This document shows, one piece after another, positions 36,442 through 46,926 of a stretch of 64,000 nt of DNA. The stretch covers positions 1,054,001 to 1,118,000 of the forward strand of contig NZ_CP037952.1 of the NCBI RefSeq assembly GCF_004358345.1, given 5' to 3'. The notes under the pieces were generated by a model, which was not told the origin of the DNA, made no database searches, and worked only from the letters and a program-made list of their open reading frames with translations. Each line of letters opens with the position of its first letter. Position 1 is the first letter of the stretch. Source of the DNA: Parashewanella spongiae (GTDB lineage: Bacteria > Pseudomonadota > Gammaproteobacteria > Enterobacterales > Shewanellaceae). The translations under genes were made by a program, and so were the position numbers.

Positions 36442-39237
36442 GTGAAACTTTCAAATCTTGCTGCAGCCATACTGGTGACGACATCATTGTCTACAATTCC
36501 AGTTGTTAACGCTGCTAAACCGCTAACACTGCCTGATATCATGCAATTTGAGTCGTTAGCTAAGCCAATAATTGCTGATAATGGTGAAACTCTAGCCGTG
36601 GAAGCTAAGCCCGATAGAGGCGATAGCCGAGTGATAGTTAAAGACTTAGCCACGGGTAAATCGTTTAACCTTGCTGGCGCGAAAAAGCCAAAAGTGAGTG
36701 CGGATGGTCGTTATGTTGCAATGGTTAAGGCAGTGCCGCTTTTAGAAAAAGAAAAAGCCAGCGAGAAAGAAAAGAAAAAGCTAAAATCTGGATTGATATT
36801 GCTCGACACTCAAACAGGTAAACAAGAAGTGTTTGAGAGAGTGAAATCGTTTTCTTTTAATGAAACCGCCAGCCACCTAGCGATACACTTCGAAAAACCA
36901 GAGCAAGCAAAAAAATCAAAAGATGGCGGCAAGCCTAAAAAAGATGAAAGCAGCATAAAAGTCGATAAGTTCGACAAGGGGCATCCATTGCGACTTATCA
37001 CACTGGCAGATGACAGTGTGACGAATTTTGATAATGTCACGAGTTTTTATTTTGATAAATTAGGTCATGGTGTAGCCATCGCTGTGAACGACTCTGCAAC
37101 TAAACAGCATCAAGTGATTCGTGTCGATTTTAAGGCTAACCAGCAGACACAAATATTCACATCGACAGACTTGCAAATTGGTAACCTAGCGTTAACCGAT
37201 GATGGTAATTGGCTAGCATTCACTACAGGACAAGCCGATGAAAAGCCGTATGGCCGTGAATATAAACTGAATCTGGTTGACTTGAATTCAAAGAATGGTT
37301 CATTCTCGTTAACCAGCATACCAAACACGAAAGAGTGGACACTCAATCGCTACTCAAAATTATCGTTTTCAGATGACAATAACAGGCTTTTTTTTGGACG
37401 AGTGCCTGAGGTTAATCAACAGCTGACAATTGCAAAAGTAACCGAACAGAAAGACTTGTTGGATGCTGATGTAATTACCGGTCAGCGTAATCTTCGAGTA
37501 TGGAATGGTGAGGATCCACTCATAAAACCCAACGAGGTGAAGCATTATAAAGATGAATTAAAGCGTACATACTTAGCTGTACTAGACGTGGCGAACCAAT
37601 CCGTCACTCAGTTAGCTGACTCGAACGTGTTGGATGTTGAACGACGTGAACAGTCTATGCGCTTTTTAGGTAGTTCAGATCTTAAATATCGTAAGATGAT
37701 CACTTGGGCGGGTTTTTACCGAGATGTATTCTTAGTAGATAGTAGAACTGGGACTCAGACTCAAGTTTTGACACAATATCCTAGCTATTGGGCACCAAGC
37801 TTATCGCCTAAAGGAAACTATATTGCGTACTACCAACACGGCAATATTTATCTGTATAACGTCGAAACAGGTACACGAAAAAATGTTTCAAAAGGCATAG
37901 AGACAGGTTTTGCTAATGAAGATCATGATTACCCATCAAATGCACCCGGTTATGGTTTTGGCCCTTGGTTAACGGATGAAAATGCAGTATTGGTTAACGA
38001 TAAGTTTGATGTCTGGAAACTAGACACTCACTCTGGGAAAATGACCAATTTGACTCGTGGTAAGGGTCGTAAACAAGGTATTCAATTCCGCGTAACAGGT
38101 TTGGTCAAAGACGGTGACCCAGCAACATTAACAGTAGGACAAAAAGTACTGCTTAAAGGGTATAACGAGAGGAGTAAATCTGACGATTTTTATCAGCTTA
38201 ATCTTGCTGGTGGTTTTAAGCAGCTAACTTCAGAACCTGTGAAGATGAAAGTGTTGGCGCGCAGCAAAAAAGCCGATACTTTGGTGTATTCGAAAGAGCG
38301 TTATGATCAATTTCCTGATCTCTATACTTCGAGTTATTTAGCGCCACAAAAAGCGACTCAACAAACTGATTTAAATCAACAAATCAAACCGTACCAATGG
38401 GGTAATGCTGAATTAGTGCATTGGACAAATGGTGATGGAAAACCATTAGATGGCGTTTTAATAAAGCCTGCAAGTTATAAACAAGGGCAGCGTTTGCCTG
38501 TTTTAGTCTATTTTTATCGTTTTATGAGCGATCGCTTACATTCTTTCCCGCAAATGAAAATTAACCATAGACCAAATTTTGCTTGGTTTGTTGAAAATGG
38601 TTACGCGATTTTCCTGCCTGATATTCGATTTGAAGTTGGCTACCCTGGATTATCATCAGTTCAAGCACTGACTTCAGGTGTGCAACACTTAATTGATTTA
38701 GGAGTGGCTGATCCTGATGCGATTGGTATTCAAGGGCATTCTTGGGCGGGTTATCAATCGGCGTTTGCGGCAACTCAAACTAACATTTTTAAAGCGATTA
38801 TAACCGGTGCGCCAGTATCAAACATGACGAGCGCTTACAGTGGTATTCGTCATGGCAGTGGTTTAGCACGTCAGTTCCAGTATGAAACAGGTCAAAGCCG
38901 TATTGGCCCAAGTCTGTATGAAGCCCCTCAAAAGTATATTGAGAACTCGCCGATTTTCTATGTGGATCGGATTAAAACGCCAATGATGATTATGTTTGGC
39001 GATAAGGATGATGCGGTACCGTGGGAACAAGGTGTCGAGTTGTATCTTGCTATGCGACGTGCGGGTAAAGATGTGGTGTTTTTACAGTATCAGGACGAAC
39101 CACATCATTTGAAAAAGTATCCGAACAAACTGGACTATACCATTAAGATGAAACAGTACTTTGATCACTACTTGAAAGGTGAACCAGCGCCTGAGTGGTT
39201 AACTAAGGGTGAAGCCTACTACGAGTATCAAAAGTAG
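36442..39237 (+). CDS. Exported S9 prolyl-oligopeptidase-family peptidase
   Basis: A signal peptide (MKLSNLAAAILVTTSLS, cleavage near VNAAK) is followed by a beta-propeller region of WD/PD40-like strands (about 30-640) and a C-terminal alpha/beta-hydrolase domain. The nucleophile is in IQGHSWAGYQS (about 767), the acid in GDKDDAVPWEQG (about 855) and the His in DEPHHLKKYP (about 890). The family cleaves peptides, often after Pro or as dipeptidyl peptidases. The GTG at 36442 is preferred: gagagg six bases upstream would abut the ATG at 36436. A large hairpin follows. Confidence 0.88.
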   Translation: MKLSNLAAAILVTTSLSTIPVVNAAKPLTLPDIMQFESLAKPIIADNGETLAVEAKPDRGDSRVIVKDLATGKSFNLAGAKKPKVSADGRYVAMVKAVPLLEKEKASEKEKKKLKSGLILLDTQTGKQEVFERVKSFSFNETASHLAIHFEKPEQAKKSKDGGKPKKDESSIKVDKFDKGHPLRLITLADDSVTNFDNVTSFYFDKLGHGVAIAVNDSATKQHQVIRVDFKANQQTQIFTSTDLQIGNLALTDDGNWLAFTTGQADEKPYGREYKLNLVDLNSKNGSFSLTSIPNTKEWTLNRYSKLSFSDDNNRLFFGRVPEVNQQLTIAKVTEQKDLLDADVITGQRNLRVWNGEDPLIKPNEVKHYKDELKRTYLAVLDVANQSVTQLADSNVLDVERREQSMRFLGSSDLKYRKMITWAGFYRDVFLVDSRTGTQTQVLTQYPSYWAPSLSPKGNYIAYYQHGNIYLYNVETGTRKNVSKGIETGFANEDHDYPSNAPGYGFGPWLTDENAVLVNDKFDVWKLDTHSGKMTNLTRGKGRKQGIQFRVTGLVKDGDPATLTVGQKVLLKGYNERSKSDDFYQLNLAGGFKQLTSEPVKMKVLARSKKADTLVYSKERYDQFPDLYTSSYLAPQKATQQTDLNQQIKPYQWGNAELVHWTNGDGKPLDGVLIKPASYKQGQRLPVLVYFYRFMSDRLHSFPQMKINHRPNFAWFVENGYAIFLPDIRFEVGYPGLSSVQALTSGVQHLIDLGVADPDAIGIQGHSWAGYQSAFAATQTNIFKAIITGAPVSNMTSAYSGIRHGSGLARQFQYETGQSRIGPSLYEAPQKYIENSPIFYVDRIKTPMMIMFGDKDDAVPWEQGVELYLAMRRAGKDVVFLQYQDEPHHLKKYPNKLDYTIKMKQYFDHYLKGEPAPEWLTKGEAYYEYQK

Positions 39238-39249
39238 CTTGATTTTAAG

Positions 39250-39306
39250 GCCGTCAATAGTATGACATACCAATTACAATAGTTGGTATAACATACTGTT
39301 GACGGC
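39250..39306. terminator. Bidirectional hairpin between convergent genes
   Basis: The outer stem gccgtcaatagtatg / catactgttgacggc has one mismatch. The inner palindrome taccaattacaatagttggta resembles the joined ends of element C. A run with many T follows. It lies between the S9 peptidase and the ankyrin gene. Confidence 0.7.
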
Positions 39307-39371
39307 TTTATTTGTTGTTTGTTAACGCGGACTGCCTTGAAATTAATTTTATAGCACTTTATATCTGGGAA

Positions 39372-42300
39372 TTAAGACGGAGCCGGTTCGTATAAAGTTT
39401 CATTGCTTTCTTCCACTTTAAGTAACTCAATAATTTGGCTATATTTTTCTTTTGCTTCACGGGACGTTACTTGTTGATGCTGCCTTTTAGCAATATCTAC
39501 CGCAAAATGAAAAACTCTATCCTGACTGCTCTTATAGCGGAAAAAGTGAACCGCTTTATCGGCTTTAAATTTTAATAAAAGTCTAACCATTTTATCAAAA
39601 CCACTAAACGCTGCACAATAAAGTGGAGTTGGAGTTAACACCTCAAAATTAAGTAACTCACCATGCATATGGGCATTAACGTCACAATTGTTGCTTAATA
39701 AAAATTCAGCAACCTCTAATGAATTATTTAAAACAGCTAAATGAAGTGGCGAAAAATAGTGGCCATTTTTCATAATACATTTTAGCTCGAATTGTTCACA
39801 ACAAAGAGGCTTTGGTATTTGAAAATCTGCAGGAAATTTAACTTTTTCATCGAGTGGTAAGTGCCGTTGTTTTAATTGTTTGATCATGTCCAATCGGTTG
39901 AGTTGTGCCGCTAAATGGACGGCGGTTAAACCCTTTGATGTTTTAGCTTGGTCAATAGTTTGCACGATATAAGGAGTTGCTAAGAGTATTTTAAAGCAAT
40001 CTGGCGAATTTTGATTTATTGAAATTAAAACATGATTAGGATTAGCTTTTGACCCGAGTCTAATTAATAGATTTAATATGTGGTGTTGATTATGAAAAAT
40101 GGAAAAACCAATTAAGGATATTTCTTTTTGAGCTCCTTTATCCATTATTGTTAGTTTAGGCCATTGTACTGAGAGTGCTAGTAATTTTTTACATGCTGAC
40201 ACGTGGCCATACTTAATGGCTAAATGAAGCCCATTTTCACCAGCAACAGATCTGTGTGCAAGCACATCGATTCGATTCGAAAGGTACTCTATACATTGTG
40301 TTTTACCTGTGCGGCACGCTGCTAAAAAGGGGGTGAAACCTGCGTCATTGGCATGTGTGAGCAGTTCTGGGTGAGTTTTCGAAACGGTGTTCACCATTTC
40401 ATAAAGTCCATAGTACGCCGCAATAACGAGCAAACTTGAACCATCTTTTGCCGGTATGCTCTTGTCATACTCCGTTGTTAATAACGTCCTATAAAACAGG
40501 TGTTTTTTATTTTTTATTGCAAAAAATAGCGGTGTGTCACCAAATTTATTTTGTGTATTTATCAGTTGCTTGTCTCGTTTAATCAATGCCTGAGCGATTT
40601 CGAGACTTCCCATGTGAATGGCATGGTGTAACAGAGAACCGTACTCACTTATTTGGGTGTTTTTTAAGTTAGGCGCTCTCTCAATTAGCGCTAAGAATGC
40701 TGTTGCTTTATGTTTTTCAATTGCATATATGAATGGGTTAACCGTCGGTGTTAATTTATCTTCCGCACTAGAATTTTCATCAGCACTTTCTTCATTTTCT
40801 AGATATTTGAATTGAGATGAAATTGAAAGTTCGGTTTGTATTCCTTCGTGTGAAATTAAGTCATGAAGGCAACTATCTTTCTGTATTGCTATCAGTAATG
40901 GAGTCATGCCAAATGAATCTGAAATATTTGAATCAATAAGAGGGTGGGTTAAAAGTAAATTAATGGTTGCGCTATTTTCACTCATAACGGCTAGATGAAC
41001 GGCCGTTCGACCAAAACGATTTACGCTGTTAACGTCTGTCTTGGTGTTAAATAATATATATGTCATTAATTCTGGTGGAACGAATTCACGACAACTTGCT
41101 AATAAGTGAATGATATTATTTTGATTAGGATCAGTTGCCTCTATTATGGTCTCATCACGTTTAATTTGCTGCTCTGCCAGTTCAAAATGTTTTTGTCTAA
41201 TTAAGTAAAACAATACAGGGACTTGATTTATTTTAAAGTTGAGGTTTATTTTTAATGCCAATAAAATGTTAAGGGCTTCTTTGTTGTTACTCGGAATTAC
41301 TGTTTTGGCAATTGCTATAATTTCTTCTTTATTAACAAGCTTTTTAAGTGGTTTATAAGAGATGACTTCACATAAAAGCAAGAGTGACTCTGGTTTATTA
41401 ATTGATAGTAATAACGGCTCGAATTTACTGTAATAGGTGGGATCTTTGCTTTTTAAGGTTTTAGCTTCTAGTTTAAGTATTCTTTTAACTTGTAAACGTT
41501 TTTGGGCTCTATTGTCAGAAATGAAAGTGTGAGTCATTAACGTGGTAATAATACTCCATAAGTCTTCAAAACATTTTGTCTTAATAAATAAATGGTGAAT
41601 AATAACTCGACGTGCTTCTTTTTTCATGCCATTAAATTCTATATTTGCTAAATCTTGAGCAAAAAGCTCACGTCGTTGTGAATCCTCCATTATGTAAACT
41701 TGTTGCTCGGAATCGAGCATGACTAACGTGTTTGTCGAGCCTGAAAATGCACCTAGTAATTCATCCTTCGTTTCCTCCAGTGCTGGAGTTCTTAAACTTG
41801 TGGTTATTTTAGAACGTGTTACAACTTCCTCTTCGATAACAGCCTCCCCATCTTGATACTGAACTGATTGCCTCACAGATACTGACAGACTTGCGCTTGT
41901 TCTATCTCCTGTTTGGGAATCAACAAATTCTCTATGCTGAATTTGCACTCTTTCTGAGGTTGTGCCTCGATTATTATGGGTAAAAGATTCATGTGTTGTT
42001 GTTTCTACTATTGGTTGAGCAAGTGGTCGAGGATAAGTCGTAGGACATAATGGGAGTTGAGTAGTGTCTTTTGTAATAAGTAAAATGTCACATAATCCAG
42101 AAAAAATATCATTTTGTAATCTAGTTAAAGAGTCTATTGTCGTAGAGCTTAAATGGACTTCAATTAAGTCTAAAGTGGACGTGTTTTTTGTAAACAAAAT
42201 GCATAAATTATCGGGCAATGAAGGGGTTAAGTTATCAGGGATTACCAGTTGTTTCGCAAATTCGTCAGCTATCGCTTTAATAATGCTTTTTATTGGAAGA

Positions 42301-42869
42301 TTTGTATTTAGTTGAGCTTGAAATGAATCCAATTGTTCAGCCGTAAGAGTTAAAGTGTAAGCCTCTGCCTTCGGAGGTAAGCCCAACCAAGTACAAGCTG
42401 TATTAAATAGTTGGATCACTGCAGCTTGTTTACTTTGGGTGATGGAGTGAGACTGAAAATAGAGCTCAATCTCATTAAATAATAAGACCCTAATAACGGC
42501 TTGGGCATTTTTGAGTAATCCTGACTTTTCCATCACGAGGGTTAAAATTGCCATCGTTGTTTGATGCTGAGTCAAGCCAGTCTGATGATGAATGGTCACT
42601 TGATGTTGTTTTATGGCAATGACTCTGATTGCTTCTGGAATAGATGTATCTTTTATTAAGTCTTCAAGCAAAGTGATCTGTTTAATTTGATGTGTCAAAG
42701 TATGTTGGTCAGGTTGATGCTCAATTGCTAATTGTTGTAATTCGCTTGGTAAGGAGGTAATAAATTGTTGCGACGGTTCAGAGAAGGGGATAATAGCTTG
42801 GTTGAGTGGATTTGTAGTCGACGATTCTGCTAAAGCAAGGTTTTGAGATGTCGATGAAGACTCAAACAT
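39372..42869 (-). CDS. Ankyrin-repeat effector-like protein (1165 aa)
   Basis: The first 300 residues are Gln/Ser/Thr-rich and largely helical. Residues 300-380 hold an acidic stretch with QHREFVDSQTGDRTS. From about 570 to 1130 there are at least ten ankyrin repeats, some degenerate, for example NRFGRTAVHLAVMSENSAT, FGDTPLFFAIKNKKHLF, GENGLHLAIKYGHVSACKKL, GLTAVHLAAQLNRLDMIK and FSPLHLAVLNNSLEVAEFLL. Ankyrin stacks bind proteins. There is no Sec signal or TM. The ATG follows ggat. Large ankyrin proteins of this plan are common effectors in host-associated bacteria; the target is unknown. Confidence 0.8.
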   Translation of the reverse strand: MFESSSTSQNLALAESSTTNPLNQAIIPFSEPSQQFITSLPSELQQLAIEHQPDQHTLTHQIKQITLLEDLIKDTSIPEAIRVIAIKQHQVTIHHQTGLTQHQTTMAILTLVMEKSGLLKNAQAVIRVLLFNEIELYFQSHSITQSKQAAVIQLFNTACTWLGLPPKAEAYTLTLTAEQLDSFQAQLNTNLPIKSIIKAIADEFAKQLVIPDNLTPSLPDNLCILFTKNTSTLDLIEVHLSSTTIDSLTRLQNDIFSGLCDILLITKDTTQLPLCPTTYPRPLAQPIVETTTHESFTHNNRGTTSERVQIQHREFVDSQTGDRTSASLSVSVRQSVQYQDGEAVIEEEVVTRSKITTSLRTPALEETKDELLGAFSGSTNTLVMLDSEQQVYIMEDSQRRELFAQDLANIEFNGMKKEARRVIIHHLFIKTKCFEDLWSIITTLMTHTFISDNRAQKRLQVKRILKLEAKTLKSKDPTYYSKFEPLLLSINKPESLLLLCEVISYKPLKKLVNKEEIIAIAKTVIPSNNKEALNILLALKINLNFKINQVPVLFYLIRQKHFELAEQQIKRDETIIEATDPNQNNIIHLLASCREFVPPELMTYILFNTKTDVNSVNRFGRTAVHLAVMSENSATINLLLTHPLIDSNISDSFGMTPLLIAIQKDSCLHDLISHEGIQTELSISSQFKYLENEESADENSSAEDKLTPTVNPFIYAIEKHKATAFLALIERAPNLKNTQISEYGSLLHHAIHMGSLEIAQALIKRDKQLINTQNKFGDTPLFFAIKNKKHLFYRTLLTTEYDKSIPAKDGSSLLVIAAYYGLYEMVNTVSKTHPELLTHANDAGFTPFLAACRTGKTQCIEYLSNRIDVLAHRSVAGENGLHLAIKYGHVSACKKLLALSVQWPKLTIMDKGAQKEISLIGFSIFHNQHHILNLLIRLGSKANPNHVLISINQNSPDCFKILLATPYIVQTIDQAKTSKGLTAVHLAAQLNRLDMIKQLKQRHLPLDEKVKFPADFQIPKPLCCEQFELKCIMKNGHYFSPLHLAVLNNSLEVAEFLLSNNCDVNAHMHGELLNFEVLTPTPLYCAAFSGFDKMVRLLLKFKADKAVHFFRYKSSQDRVFHFAVDIAKRQHQQVTSREAKEKYSQIIELLKVEESNETLYEPAPS

Positions 42870-42991
42870 AATATATCCAAAACGTTCTAAATTTTGAAGG
42901 AATAATAACCAATTATAATTTGAATAATAATAACTTTGTATGCATGTTAAAGCATTAATAGTTATTAAAAATGAGGGTGCATGAGCATTAT

Positions 42992-43252
42992 CCTAAATAA
43001 ATCGGTTGGGAGTGTTCATATACGCAGAAAAATACAGATAGCAAGGCATGAATAGCAGCAAGTAGTGGTTACCGACATACAAAACTGTTGTTACTTCGTT
43101 TCTACTTGCAAAACTTATTACGCAGTTAGCGTTGATTTTGGCAAGTATATGAATGTTCAGCACTCACCTAATGGGTGAATTCGGGTTGTTTGATTTGGTA
43201 ATTAAATTCAATGGATTAAGGTTAAACTGTGCGTTCAACCAATTTATTTAGG
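42992..43252. mobile_element. Element B copy 2, at the DUF3147 stop codon
   Basis: 261 bp, cctaaataaatcggttggg to caaccaatttatttagg, with ATTAT at 42987-42991 and 43253-43257. The right ATTAT contains the complement of the TAA stop (43254-43256) of the adjacent minus-strand gene. It carries the hairpin motif with one change (cgacatacaaaactgttg). Confidence 0.88.
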
Positions 43253-43253
43253 A

Positions 43254-43898
43254 TTATAGTAAATTTATACCAAACAATTTGGCAAAAGCAGCAAACAGAA
43301 TAAAACAAACCACAGAGATAAATGCACAAAGCCCCAATGTTACCCAAAAGCTAAACTTAGCGTGCAAATAAGGGAAAACCAAAAACATCGGTAGGGTAGG
43401 CACAACATACCAAAAAGTATAAAAAGCGTGGTTATTAAGCTTTTCTGTTCTTTGACCTTCGATGTACATCCAAATTAATACCAATTACAGTAATTAACTT
43501 CTCACTCAGCAAGAGCTAAAGGATTTCAGTACACGGCGCAAGTTTGAAGTACCGGGGTAATTCAAAAACTTGTAACCTAGTAATGGAATCCTTTAACCTT
43601 GCCCTTCGGGAGCTTGTATGTGTCCAAATTACTACGCAAAACTGTCTCAACGTAGCAATGTAATAACGACAGTTTTGTATGTCGGTAATAACTATGTCTT
43701 CATCAATTTCACTTGTACTTTGAACACATACATAGCTCTGAGCTGGGAACTTAATTACTGTAATTGGTATAAGGCCAGAATCGTCACCATTGGCATTGCT
43801 GCGGTAAGAGCGCCAAATTTATCACTACGCTTGGCGATTTCAGAAATCGCCACCACAACTGCAGGAGTAAGAAGATATTTAGTGATAATCCAGTACAT
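43254..43898 (-). pseudogene. DUF3147 membrane protein gene interrupted by element C
   Basis: The 5' part (43898-43770) encodes MYWIITKYLLTPAVVVAISE through MVTILAL. The 3' part (43478-43254) continues IWMYIEGQRTEKLNNHAFYT to FGINLL. Both fit DUF3147, small inner-membrane proteins of four helices and about 115 aa. Between them lies a 291-bp element C flanked by TAA on each side. Removing the element and one TAA gives one 116-codon frame. Translation from the normal start now meets foreign sequence after codon 43, so the gene is very probably inactive. The ATG has aggat upstream. Confidence 0.85.
43479..43769. mobile_element. Element C copy 6, inside a DUF3147 gene
   Basis: 291 bp, taccaattacagtaattaac to taattactgtaattggta. 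TAA target copies at 43476-43478 and 43770-43772. Because the target is coding sequence, the three-base duplication can be verified by restoring the protein frame. Confidence 0.92.
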
Positions 43899-43978
43899 TG
43901 TTTATCCTATTTTTAAAAGAATAAACGTATTGTACCGATACTCTTTTAAAAAATAGAAATGAAAATGAGTGCGGGAAT

Positions 43979-44365
43979 TTATAATGTGATCTCTGACTCA
44001 ATATATTGTTGATAGGTATCGGTTCCCCATGCTACAAGTTTGTTGTCTATAAACAAAAGCGGAGTGCATTCATCTTTAGTCGTTTTACCGTCAGATTTAC
44101 CTTTGTGAGTTCGGTAAAATAAAACATGCATCGGTTTGCCATTACTGTGCTTTGCTTCACTGAAGTCGGCAGCTCCAAAACGGGCTCTGATGCTGTCAAT
44201 GTGTTGTCCTAAATTGAGATGGGTTAAATTTTGTTGATTAAAACTCTGACGGTCTTCCCAATCCATGTCTTCGATTTTGGGTTCATAAAACATCATAGTT
44301 ATTGCCACAAATATGACATAAATCGTGAACACAACACCAATAACAACCGGAGCTTTTGATTTCAT
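43979..44365 (-). CDS. DUF3192 membrane-anchored protein (128 aa)
   Basis: A single N-terminal TM segment (about 7-27) is followed by a periplasmic-type domain with the DUF3192 features MDWEDRQSFNQQNLTHLNLG and HVLFYRTHKGKSDGKTTKDE, then CTPLLF. The family is found in Shewanella, Vibrio and relatives with no known role; its fold resembles BamE-like lipoproteins. A weak aggga lies upstream. It is a single gene between the broken DUF3147 gene and element F copy 2. Confidence 0.8.
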   Translation of the reverse strand: MKSKAPVVIGVVFTIYVIFVAITMMFYEPKIEDMDWEDRQSFNQQNLTHLNLGQHIDSIRARFGAADFSEAKHSNGKPMHVLFYRTHKGKSDGKTTKDECTPLLFIDNKLVAWGTDTYQQYIESEITL

Positions 44366-44523
44366 TTAGATAAATATCCCTATTTTTATAGCAAAACGTT
44401 AAACACTTAATAGTTTGAAGTAAGCATTGTAAACGTCAATGATTATATCGTAACTTTATGTTAACTAACTTAACTTATATAGCTGGTTGGAGGACTATGG
44501 TGATCACTGGTATAAACTATTAT

Positions 44524-44755
44524 CCTAGAAACATCAGTTGACTGCGTTCTCAAGAGTAGGAAAATGGCTGATAGTAAGGCGTAGCTTGCAGCAAGTAGTT
44601 ATTCTACTTGCAAAAGTTACAACGCAGATAGCAGTCATTTTAGCAAGCTTGTGAGCGTAGAGCATTTCACTCATTGGGTGAAAAACATGATAATAAAATC
44701 ATCGTATTGCTCAAACAGTTACTCGTATACTCAGCGTTCAACTGATGTTTTTAGG
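44524..44755. mobile_element. Element F copy 2, at the xni stop codon
   Basis: 232 bp, cctagaaacatcagttgact to tcaactgatgtttttagg. ATTAT at 44519-44523 and 44756-44760. The right copy contains the complement of the xni TAA stop (44757-44759). Confidence 0.9.
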
Positions 44756-44756
44756 A

Positions 44757-45521
44757 TTATTTGTTACCAGCATACCTAAATGCGCTTAGACTTAGGTTAA
44801 GCGGCATATTGCACTGCAGTTGAACCAGCTTGTAACTCAGTTTTGCCATCTCTTTACCTTCCGCAAGTTTCTTTGCTTGTTTGTCACCAATGGCATCAAG
44901 TGACGCATAAATATTGGTAATGCTGCGAAACACTTTAAGCAGCTCTGCCGCAGACTTTGGACCTATGCCTGTTACACCAGGTATTTTATTTCCTGTGGCC
45001 CCAGCGAGTGACCAATATTCAACAAACTGGGCTCTTTCGACACCAAATTTTTGCTCTAGAGCATTGATATCTAAATACTGCTGTGAAAAGTGATCCCATT
45101 GCTTGATGTTTGGGTGAAGTAATTGAGTAAAGCCGTTATCTGTTGAGACGATAATGGCTTCTCCGCCCGAGCTTGTAAGTTTAGTTGCTAATGTGGCAAT
45201 GACGTCATCCGCTTCAGATTCAGCATCTAAGTTATGCCAATTATTCTCAGATAATGTGTTTTTTAAACTCGGTAAACCAGAAGCCAATGACTCAGGCATG
45301 GGTTTACGGCCTTTCTTATAATCAGCGAATAATCGTTTACGCCAAGATTCTTCAGAACCGTCCCAAACAAGCACAATATGACTAGGCTCATGAAACTTTA
45401 GAAGCTTATTAATTGCCGATACCGTTCTTAATGTGAGGGATTGGATATCACTCTCATCAGGTTGAGTAGCGTGCATACGACGGACAAGGTTAAGTGCGTC
45501 AATAATTAATAAACGATTCAA
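44757..45521 (-). CDS. xni: Flap endonuclease Xni (ExoIX)
   Basis: A FEN1/PolA 5'-nuclease-like protein that removes 5' flaps. The 254-aa length is normal. Metal-site regions are [12 protein letters not shown] (1-14), [20 protein letters not shown] (about 50-70), [14 protein letters not shown] and [11 protein letters not shown]. The helix-hairpin-helix is [15 protein letters not shown]. The Xni group lacks some acidic residues of full nucleases. It overlaps the end of ppnN by four bases, so the two are co-transcribed, as these genes lie near each other in E. coli. Confidence 0.93.
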   Translation of the reverse strand: MNRLLIIDALNLVRRMHATQPDESDIQSLTLRTVSAINKLLKFHEPSHIVLVWDGSEESWRKRLFADYKKGRKPMPESLASGLPSLKNTLSENNWHNLDAESEADDVIATLATKLTSSGGEAIIVSTDNGFTQLLHPNIKQWDHFSQQYLDINALEQKFGVERAQFVEYWSLAGATGNKIPGVTGIGPKSAAELLKVFRSITNIYASLDAIGDKQAKKLAEGKEMAKLSYKLVQLQCNMPLNLSLSAFRYAGNK

Positions 45522-46873
45522 TTTAATACCTTATAACATGGAATGTATTGGCTGCCTGGGAGCTTCATACGTTGTTGTTTTACAAATGCACTTAATAACG
45601 TATCCATTAGTGCCATGAGTTTCGGATCACCGTTAATCTCAAATGGCCCTTGAGATTTAATAAGTTTAATTGTATCACCTTTAACATTTCCGGCGACAAT
45701 GGCCGAAAATGCTCTTCTAAGATTAGCCGCAAGATCTGCTTTTTCCATATCAAAACTTAGCTTAAGTTTTTTTACGGCTTCATGAGTGGGTATGAATGGA
45801 AGTTGAAACTCTGGTTCGATCTTTAATGCCCATGCGAATTTATAAGAGTCACCAATTGTGCGCCGATAGTGTTTCACGTCTTCCATGGCGTTTGACATGA
45901 TTCGGGCAACTTTTTGGGGATCATCAATGATTATCTGGTATTTTTGTTGTGCATCATGACCTAATGTCTGCTCAATAAATTTATCTATTTCATCGAAGTA
46001 GGCGGCTGACTCTTTAGGCCCTGTAAGTACAACTGGAATGGGGTTTTCAGCATTGTCTGGGTGAAGCAAAATACCCAATAAATATAGGAGTTCTTCAGCG
46101 GTTCCAGCACCGCCAGCAAAGATAATTATCCCATGGCCTAATCGAACAAAAGCTTCTAAGCGTTTTTCGATATCAGGCATAATGAGAAGCTCATTAACGA
46201 TTTGATTGGGCGGCTCGGCGGCGATGATGCTGGGCTCGGTAAGACCAATATAACGAGCTGATTTTATCCGTTGCTTGGCATGGCCGATGGTAGCGCCTTT
46301 CATCGGACCTTTCATTGCGCCTGGGCCGCAGCCTGTGCAGATATCAAGTGCTCGTAAACCTAATTGGTAGCCCACTTCTTTGGTATACATATATTCAGTT
46401 TGATTGATGCTATGACCACCCCAACACACAATGATGTTTGGTCCCTTGAGTTTTTCAAGCATCCGAGCGTTACGCAGAATATCAAATACCATATTGGTGA
46501 TATGCTCATTGATCTTAGCTTCGCGATTTTTAAGAGTGTCATACTTATTGGCGATGTAGATAATATCTCTGAGTACAGCAAATAAATGTTCTTGAGTTCC
46601 GCTAATGATTTGATCATCGACAAACGCTTTTGCTGGTGGGTTGGTCAGCTCTAACTTAACGCCACGAGGGCGTTGAAGTACATTGATATCAAAATCTTGG
46701 TGTGCAGAAAATAGATCAAGGTCATTGTCACTTTCGACACCAGCACACAGTACGGCAAGAGAGCATCGGCGATAGAGTTGGTATAACTCGCTGTGAACAC
46801 GAAGCTGTAATCGGCTGACTTCTAATTGAGAAAGCTGCTCCATGCTTCCTCGAGGGCTGATAGATACTTTCAT
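45518..46873 (-). CDS. ppnN: Nucleotide 5'-monophosphate nucleosidase PpnN
   Basis: PpnN splits purine and pyrimidine nucleoside monophosphates to base and ribose 5-phosphate and is stimulated by (p)ppGpp in E. coli. The LOG-type core has [17 protein letters not shown] (PGGxGTxxE-like) and [16 protein letters not shown]. Flanking N- and C-terminal domains are present and the length is 451 aa. The ATG at 46873 ([19 protein letters not shown]) aligns with the family and has ggag six bases upstream; longer frames begin at TTG or ATG within that site. It precedes xni. Confidence 0.94.
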   Translation of the reverse strand: MKVSISPRGSMEQLSQLEVSRLQLRVHSELYQLYRRCSLAVLCAGVESDNDLDLFSAHQDFDINVLQRPRGVKLELTNPPAKAFVDDQIISGTQEHLFAVLRDIIYIANKYDTLKNREAKINEHITNMVFDILRNARMLEKLKGPNIIVCWGGHSINQTEYMYTKEVGYQLGLRALDICTGCGPGAMKGPMKGATIGHAKQRIKSARYIGLTEPSIIAAEPPNQIVNELLIMPDIEKRLEAFVRLGHGIIIFAGGAGTAEELLYLLGILLHPDNAENPIPVVLTGPKESAAYFDEIDKFIEQTLGHDAQQKYQIIIDDPQKVARIMSNAMEDVKHYRRTIGDSYKFAWALKIEPEFQLPFIPTHEAVKKLKLSFDMEKADLAANLRRAFSAIVAGNVKGDTIKLIKSQGPFEINGDPKLMALMDTLLSAFVKQQRMKLPGSQYIPCYKVLN

Positions 46874-46926
46874 GTACATCTCCAAAAAATCAATGATAGT
46901 TTAGAGTGAAGGAGAAAAGTGAACGA

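Noticed and set aside
43618-43956. 112-codon frame on the plus strand
   Set aside because: It runs through element C and the antisense of the broken DUF3147 gene; the same MCPNYYAKLSQRSN start recurs in other C copies (for example 51175).
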